Origin: Microbulbifer sp. YPW16
GTDB taxonomy: Bacteria > Pseudomonadota > Gammaproteobacteria > Pseudomonadales > Cellvibrionaceae
Assembly: GCF_021290385.1 (NCBI RefSeq)
Contig: NZ_CP089928.1
Coordinates: 1 to 64,000 of the forward strand
DNA length: 64,000 nucleotides
Direction: 5' to 3'
Positions 60,851 through 64,000 of the stretch are shown here, one piece after another. A program made the translations under genes and the position numbers. The notes beneath the pieces are model-generated. The model searched no databases and was not told the origin of the DNA. It was given only the letters and a program-made list of their open reading frames with translations. The stretch's first letter is position 1, and the number at the start of each line of letters is the position of its first letter.

Positions 60851-61327
60851 TCAGCGGTTCAGGCTGATCTCGCCGTCCTTGCGAACGCGGATGGAGGGCG
60901 GGAATGTGCGTTCCAGGCCCAGCTTGGCCTCCAGGGAATAGGGCACAGTGTCGCCGCGCAGGGACATCAGTTCGGCGGCGGCCATGAATGAGCCCATCAG
61001 GTTGGCGGAGGCCTCTACCGCGATATCGTTGCTGCCGTAGGCGGGGATCTGTGGCAGGTCACGGGCGGTGCCGGTCACCACCTCGTGCCCGGCCAGGTCC
61101 AGGGTGTAGTAGAGTCCCGACAGGGACAGGGCCACGGAGTTGGGGTTGTCCACCCGCAGGCGAATGCGAAATCGCAGGTCGCCGGCACGATTGGCCGGCA
61201 GCGGCTCCAGGCCGGTGACCTGGACCGACGGTTCCTCGAAGTCGGGCGTGAGTACCGTGCACCCCTGGAACAGGGCCGCGAACAATAACAAAACAACAAT
61301 CCGGTTGAATGACTGCACTAACTGCAC
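60851..61327 (-). CDS. LEA/WHy-domain lipoprotein
   Basis: Protein of 158 residues. Lipobox LFAALFQGCTVL. VQVTGLEPLPANRAGDLRFR and RLRVDNPNSVALSLSGLYYT are typical of the LEA-14/WHy beta-sandwich, linked to desiccation and stress tolerance. It is divergent from the dipeptidase gene. Confidence 0.85.
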   Translation of the reverse strand: MQLVQSFNRIVVLLLFAALFQGCTVLTPDFEEPSVQVTGLEPLPANRAGDLRFRIRLRVDNPNSVALSLSGLYYTLDLAGHEVVTGTARDLPQIPAYGSNDIAVEASANLMGSFMAAAELMSLRGDTVPYSLEAKLGLERTFPPSIRVRKDGEISLNR

Positions 61328-61428
61328 GTAAAGCTCCTCAGTAATGTCCCCGCGGGACGATGATGCCCATCCGCAATAGTGGAATAATCCGCGGACAGGA
61401 ATAATAACGTGGAATGCCAGGAATCCTC

Positions 61429-62598
61429 ATGAAGAAGTTTCTCATTATCCTGACCCCGGTGGCGCTGGTTTTGTTCACAGCGTGGAAGTGGCTGCTGCTG
61501 CCCGGGGTGGAGAAAAGGATGAACACCCGCACCGGCGAGGCGCTGCCCGCGCTGTCGGTGCGGGCGCGGGCGCTGCACGAGTCACTGGTGGTGGGCGACC
61601 TGCACGCCGACAGCTTCCTCTGGGCCAGGGATATCGGGGATCGTGCCGACTATGGCCATGTGGACCTGCCTCGCGCCCGCGACGGCAACCTGGCGATACA
61701 GGTGTTTACCGCGGTGACCAAGTCGCCGCGCGGCCAGAACTACGCCAGCAACGCCAGTGATGCGCCCGACAATATCACCCTGCTGGCAGTGGCCCAGGGC
61801 TGGCCGCCCCGCACCTGGGGCAGCCTGCTGGAGCGGGCGCTCTACCATGCCGGGCGAGTGCGGGCGCTGGCGTCCGAAGCGCCGGGACAGATGCGGGTAA
61901 TCCACAGTGCCGAAGACCTGCGCCAGGCCCTGGCCTCCAGGGCGCAGGGCGGCAAGCAGTTGGCCGCCATCCTGGGAATCGAGGGCGCCCACCCGCTCGA
62001 GGGCGAACTGGCCAATATCGGCCGGCTCCATGATGCCGGCTACCGGGTAATGGGATTGCAGCACTTTTTCGATAACGAACTGGGAGGCTCACTGCACGGC
62101 CAGAGTGGGGCCGGCCTGACGGAGTTCGGTCGTGCCGCGGTACAGGAAATGGCCGAGCGCTCGATTGTCATCGATGTGGCGCATTCCTCGGAGGCGGTGG
62201 TGCGGGATGTCCTGGCCCTGGTGGAGCGGCCGCTGATTGTGTCCCACACGGGCCTCCGGGGAATGTGTGACACGCCCCGTAATATCAGTGATGGGCTGAT
62301 GAAGGCAGTGGCCGCCGCTGGCGGCCTGGTGGGTATCGGCTACTGGGACGGCGCGGTCTGCGATCCCAGCCCGGAAAATATCGTGCGCACCATGCGTTAT
62401 GCCATCGACCTGCTGGGGGTTGAACATGTAGCGCTGGGCTCGGATTACGACGGCACGGTGGAGGTGGCCTTCGATGTCGGGGAGCTGGGGGTGTTGACCC
62501 AGGAAATGCTGCGACAGGGATTCAGTGAATACGAGATCCGCCGGATTATGGGGGAGAACCTGCGGGATTTCTTCCTGGAACAGCTTCCTGCCTCCTGA
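61429..62598 (+). CDS. membrane-anchored M19 (renal-type) dipeptidase
   Basis: Protein of 389 residues from ATG 61429 (AGGA upstream). An N-terminal helix (FLIILTPVALVLFTAWKWLL) anchors it. Metal ligands: VGDLHADSFLW (His and Asp), GIEGAHPLEGE (Glu), IDVAHSSEAVV (His), LIVSHTGLRGMCDTPRN (His) and GSDYDGTVE (Asp). It hydrolyses dipeptides outside the cytoplasmic membrane. Confidence 0.92.
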   Translation: MKKFLIILTPVALVLFTAWKWLLLPGVEKRMNTRTGEALPALSVRARALHESLVVGDLHADSFLWARDIGDRADYGHVDLPRARDGNLAIQVFTAVTKSPRGQNYASNASDAPDNITLLAVAQGWPPRTWGSLLERALYHAGRVRALASEAPGQMRVIHSAEDLRQALASRAQGGKQLAAILGIEGAHPLEGELANIGRLHDAGYRVMGLQHFFDNELGGSLHGQSGAGLTEFGRAAVQEMAERSIVIDVAHSSEAVVRDVLALVERPLIVSHTGLRGMCDTPRNISDGLMKAVAAAGGLVGIGYWDGAVCDPSPENIVRTMRYAIDLLGVEHVALGSDYDGTVEVAFDVGELGVLTQEMLRQGFSEYEIRRIMGENLRDFFLEQLPAS

Positions 62599-62727
62599 CG
62601 CCATTTGCCGCTCTCGCCGGCGGCATGGTTGAGGCGCATGCCTTTCGCTGGCACATGCCACCGGCAGGCCCCGGCACATCAAGCCTTTCAGCTATAAAAA
62701 GGGATGGTGTACTGAAACCGGAGCAGC

Positions 62728-63744
62728 GTGTTACCCGTGAGCGGCCTCGCATTTTTTCTCAGCCAACTACTGAACTTGCCGGCCCGGCTCCTGGTGCAGG
62801 AGGAGGGTGGGGGCAAGGAAGAGAAACCCGCCCTGCAGGAAAACCTGGAGGAAATCACGCCGGAACCGGTTTCCGAGGCGGCAGAGACCGTGGTCAGTTC
62901 GCTGGACTCGGTCTGGGGCAACTTCCTCAACCACACGCCGTTTGTAATCGCCAGTTTCATGGTGTTGTTCGTCACCTGGCTGATTGTCCTGACGGTCCGC
63001 CATTTCGGCAGTCGTATCTTCCGCCGGTTTGCCTCGAAAAAATCCCTGCAGGACCTGATGGTCCGCCTGCTCACCATTGTGATATGGATGCTGGGGTTGC
63101 TGTTTGCCGCCATGGTGCTGTTCCCCGGGCTGACCCCGGCCCGGGCGCTGGGCGCGGTCGGCCTGCTGTCGGTGGCGATTGGCCTGGCGTTCAAGGATAT
63201 TTTTGAGAATTTCTTCGCAGGCATCCTGATCCTGTGGCGCTTCCCGTTCGAGGAGGGCGATGTAATCGAGTGCGAGGGCGTATGTGGTCGCGTGGAGTCG
63301 GTGGAGGTGCGCAATACGACGATTCGCAAGCTCACCGGCGAACTGGTGATCGTGCCGAACCTGTTCCTGTTCCAGAACCCCTGCGAGATCCTGACCAGCC
63401 GGGTCAAGCGGCGTGTGACTATCACTGTGGGTATCGCCTATGGCGAGGATGTGCGGGAGGGGGTGAAGGTGATTGCAGAGGCCATGAAGCCCCTGAAGAC
63501 AGTGCGACAGGAAGATCCGGTGCAGGTATTTCCCGCCGGTTTCGGCGAGAGCAGTATCGATATCGAGGTCACCTGGTGGACCGGCTCTGTGCCCTTCGAT
63601 ATCCGCCAGTCCAAGGGTGAGGTGGTTACCGCGATCAAGCTGGCCCTGGATGAGGCAGGCATAGAGATTCCATTCCCTTACCGCACGCTGACCTTCAAGG
63701 AGCCCCTCCGCATAGACGGGGAAGGGGAGGGGAAAGAGGCCTGA
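62728..63744 (+). CDS. MscS-family mechanosensitive channel
   Basis: Protein of 338 residues from a GTG. Two to three helices (FVIASFMVLFVTWLIVLTV, LLTIVIWMLGLLFAAMVLF, ARALGAVGLLSVAIGLAFKD) and the MscS beta-domain (GILILWRFPFEEGDVIECEG, NTTIRKLTGELVIVPN) and a C-terminal alpha/beta part. LGAVGLLSVAIGLAFKD is the pore helix. It releases solutes on membrane tension. Confidence 0.9.
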   Translation: MLPVSGLAFFLSQLLNLPARLLVQEEGGGKEEKPALQENLEEITPEPVSEAAETVVSSLDSVWGNFLNHTPFVIASFMVLFVTWLIVLTVRHFGSRIFRRFASKKSLQDLMVRLLTIVIWMLGLLFAAMVLFPGLTPARALGAVGLLSVAIGLAFKDIFENFFAGILILWRFPFEEGDVIECEGVCGRVESVEVRNTTIRKLTGELVIVPNLFLFQNPCEILTSRVKRRVTITVGIAYGEDVREGVKVIAEAMKPLKTVRQEDPVQVFPAGFGESSIDIEVTWWTGSVPFDIRQSKGEVVTAIKLALDEAGIEIPFPYRTLTFKEPLRIDGEGEGKEA

Positions 63745-63768
63745 GGCCCCGGGGCCGGAAAGGCCGGC

Positions 63769-64000
63769 TCACTCCCCGAACAGGCCCGGGTAATTGTGTG
63801 GCTGGGAGCGCAGGTACTGGTTGGGTGCCGAGACGGTGGCCCCCAGGTGTGCAGCGGCATGCCAGGGCCAGCGGGGGTTGTAGAGCATTCCCCGGGCCAG
63901 GGCGACCATATCGGCATCGCCAGTGGCGATGATCGACTCCGCATGCTCGAACTCTGTGATCAGTCCGACCGCGATGACCGGCATCGAAACCGCCTGTTTC
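63769..64000 (-). CDS. C-terminus of an OYE-type NADPH dehydrogenase (cut by window edge)
   Basis: The last 76 codons are in the window. MPVIAVGLITEFEHAESIIA, ADMVALARGMLYNPRWPWHA and HNYPGLFGE match the end of YqjM/XenA-type FMN reductases, which reduce enones and nitro compounds. The rest lies right of 64000. Confidence 0.8.
   Translation of the reverse strand, partial: KQAVSMPVIAVGLITEFEHAESIIATGDADMVALARGMLYNPRWPWHAAAHLGATVSAPNQYLRSQPHNYPGLFGE

Overview
The window looks like chromosomal DNA of a GC-rich gammaproteobacterium. The gene families (AhpC/AhpF, BlaI/M56, RND pumps, ECF sigma factors, secreted peptidases, a YebG-type SOS protein, gammaproteobacterial LexA boxes of the CTG-N10-CAG type) and a mobile integron of the kind common in marine bacteria point to a marine or halophilic lineage such as the Cellvibrionales (Microbulbifer-like). 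The genus is an inference. No tRNA, rRNA or CRISPR array was found.

Layout. (1) 1-9.6 kb: a secreted M28-type peptidase, then a same-strand block of a BlaI/CopY-type repressor, an M56 (BlaR1-like) membrane protease without sensor domain, an outer-membrane factor, a histidine-rich lipoprotein, a histidine-rich membrane fusion protein and a heavy-metal RND pump; this reads as one proteolysis-controlled metal efflux operon. (2) 9.6-20.7 kb: AraC/GyrI-type regulator, cold-shock protein, YceI protein, a GH108 muramidase fused to a YkuD_2 L,D-transpeptidase domain, ahpC/ahpF with a REP-like inverted pair between them, a DUF2157 and GDYxxLxY pair, a CPBP protease, a second stand-alone GH108 enzyme and an ExoD-like protein.

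(3) 20.8-28.1 kb: a chromosomal integron. intI is on the minus strand with a LexA box at its promoter; the attI region follows, then about eight cassettes on the plus strand, separated by recognisable attC sites. Cassette products are mostly unknown: small exported or membrane proteins, an alpha/beta hydrolase, and an adenylate-kinase-like protein that has lost its P-loop. An intact IS1182-family element sits exactly in one attC core. (4) 28.1-35.8 kb: an accessory stretch with long non-coding gaps, an MDR oxidoreductase, a propeller protein, a GNAT acetyltransferase, a class II deacetylase-like amidohydrolase, a GDCCVxC protein, a carnitine dehydrogenase fragment and a methyltransferase.

(5) 35.8-39.8 kb: an ECF42-type sigma factor with DUF1428, VOC and DGPF (YCII) genes, one VOC gene being frameshifted. 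(6) 39.8-52.7 kb: a second RND pump (HAE1-like) with its fusion protein, a drug/metabolite transporter, an L,D-transpeptidase, an Old-Yellow-Enzyme gene divergent from a TetR regulator with two palindromic operators, an M14 peptidase, a secreted HNH nuclease and an XRE regulator. (7) 52.9-64 kb: an exported amidohydrolase paired with a homologue that lacks the metal ligands, a MAPEG protein, REP-like repeats, yebG with two LexA boxes, a possible small RNA, a LysE exporter, DUF924, a DUF6249/ECF sigma/small membrane protein module, a LEA lipoprotein, an M19 dipeptidase, an MscS channel and the end of a second OYE-type reductase.

The strongest leads for new biology are the SOS-controlled integron with its P-loop-less adenylate-kinase cassette, the GH108-YkuD_2 fusion, the BlaI/M56-controlled metal pump with its His-rich lipoprotein, and the active/pseudo-enzyme amidohydrolase pair.
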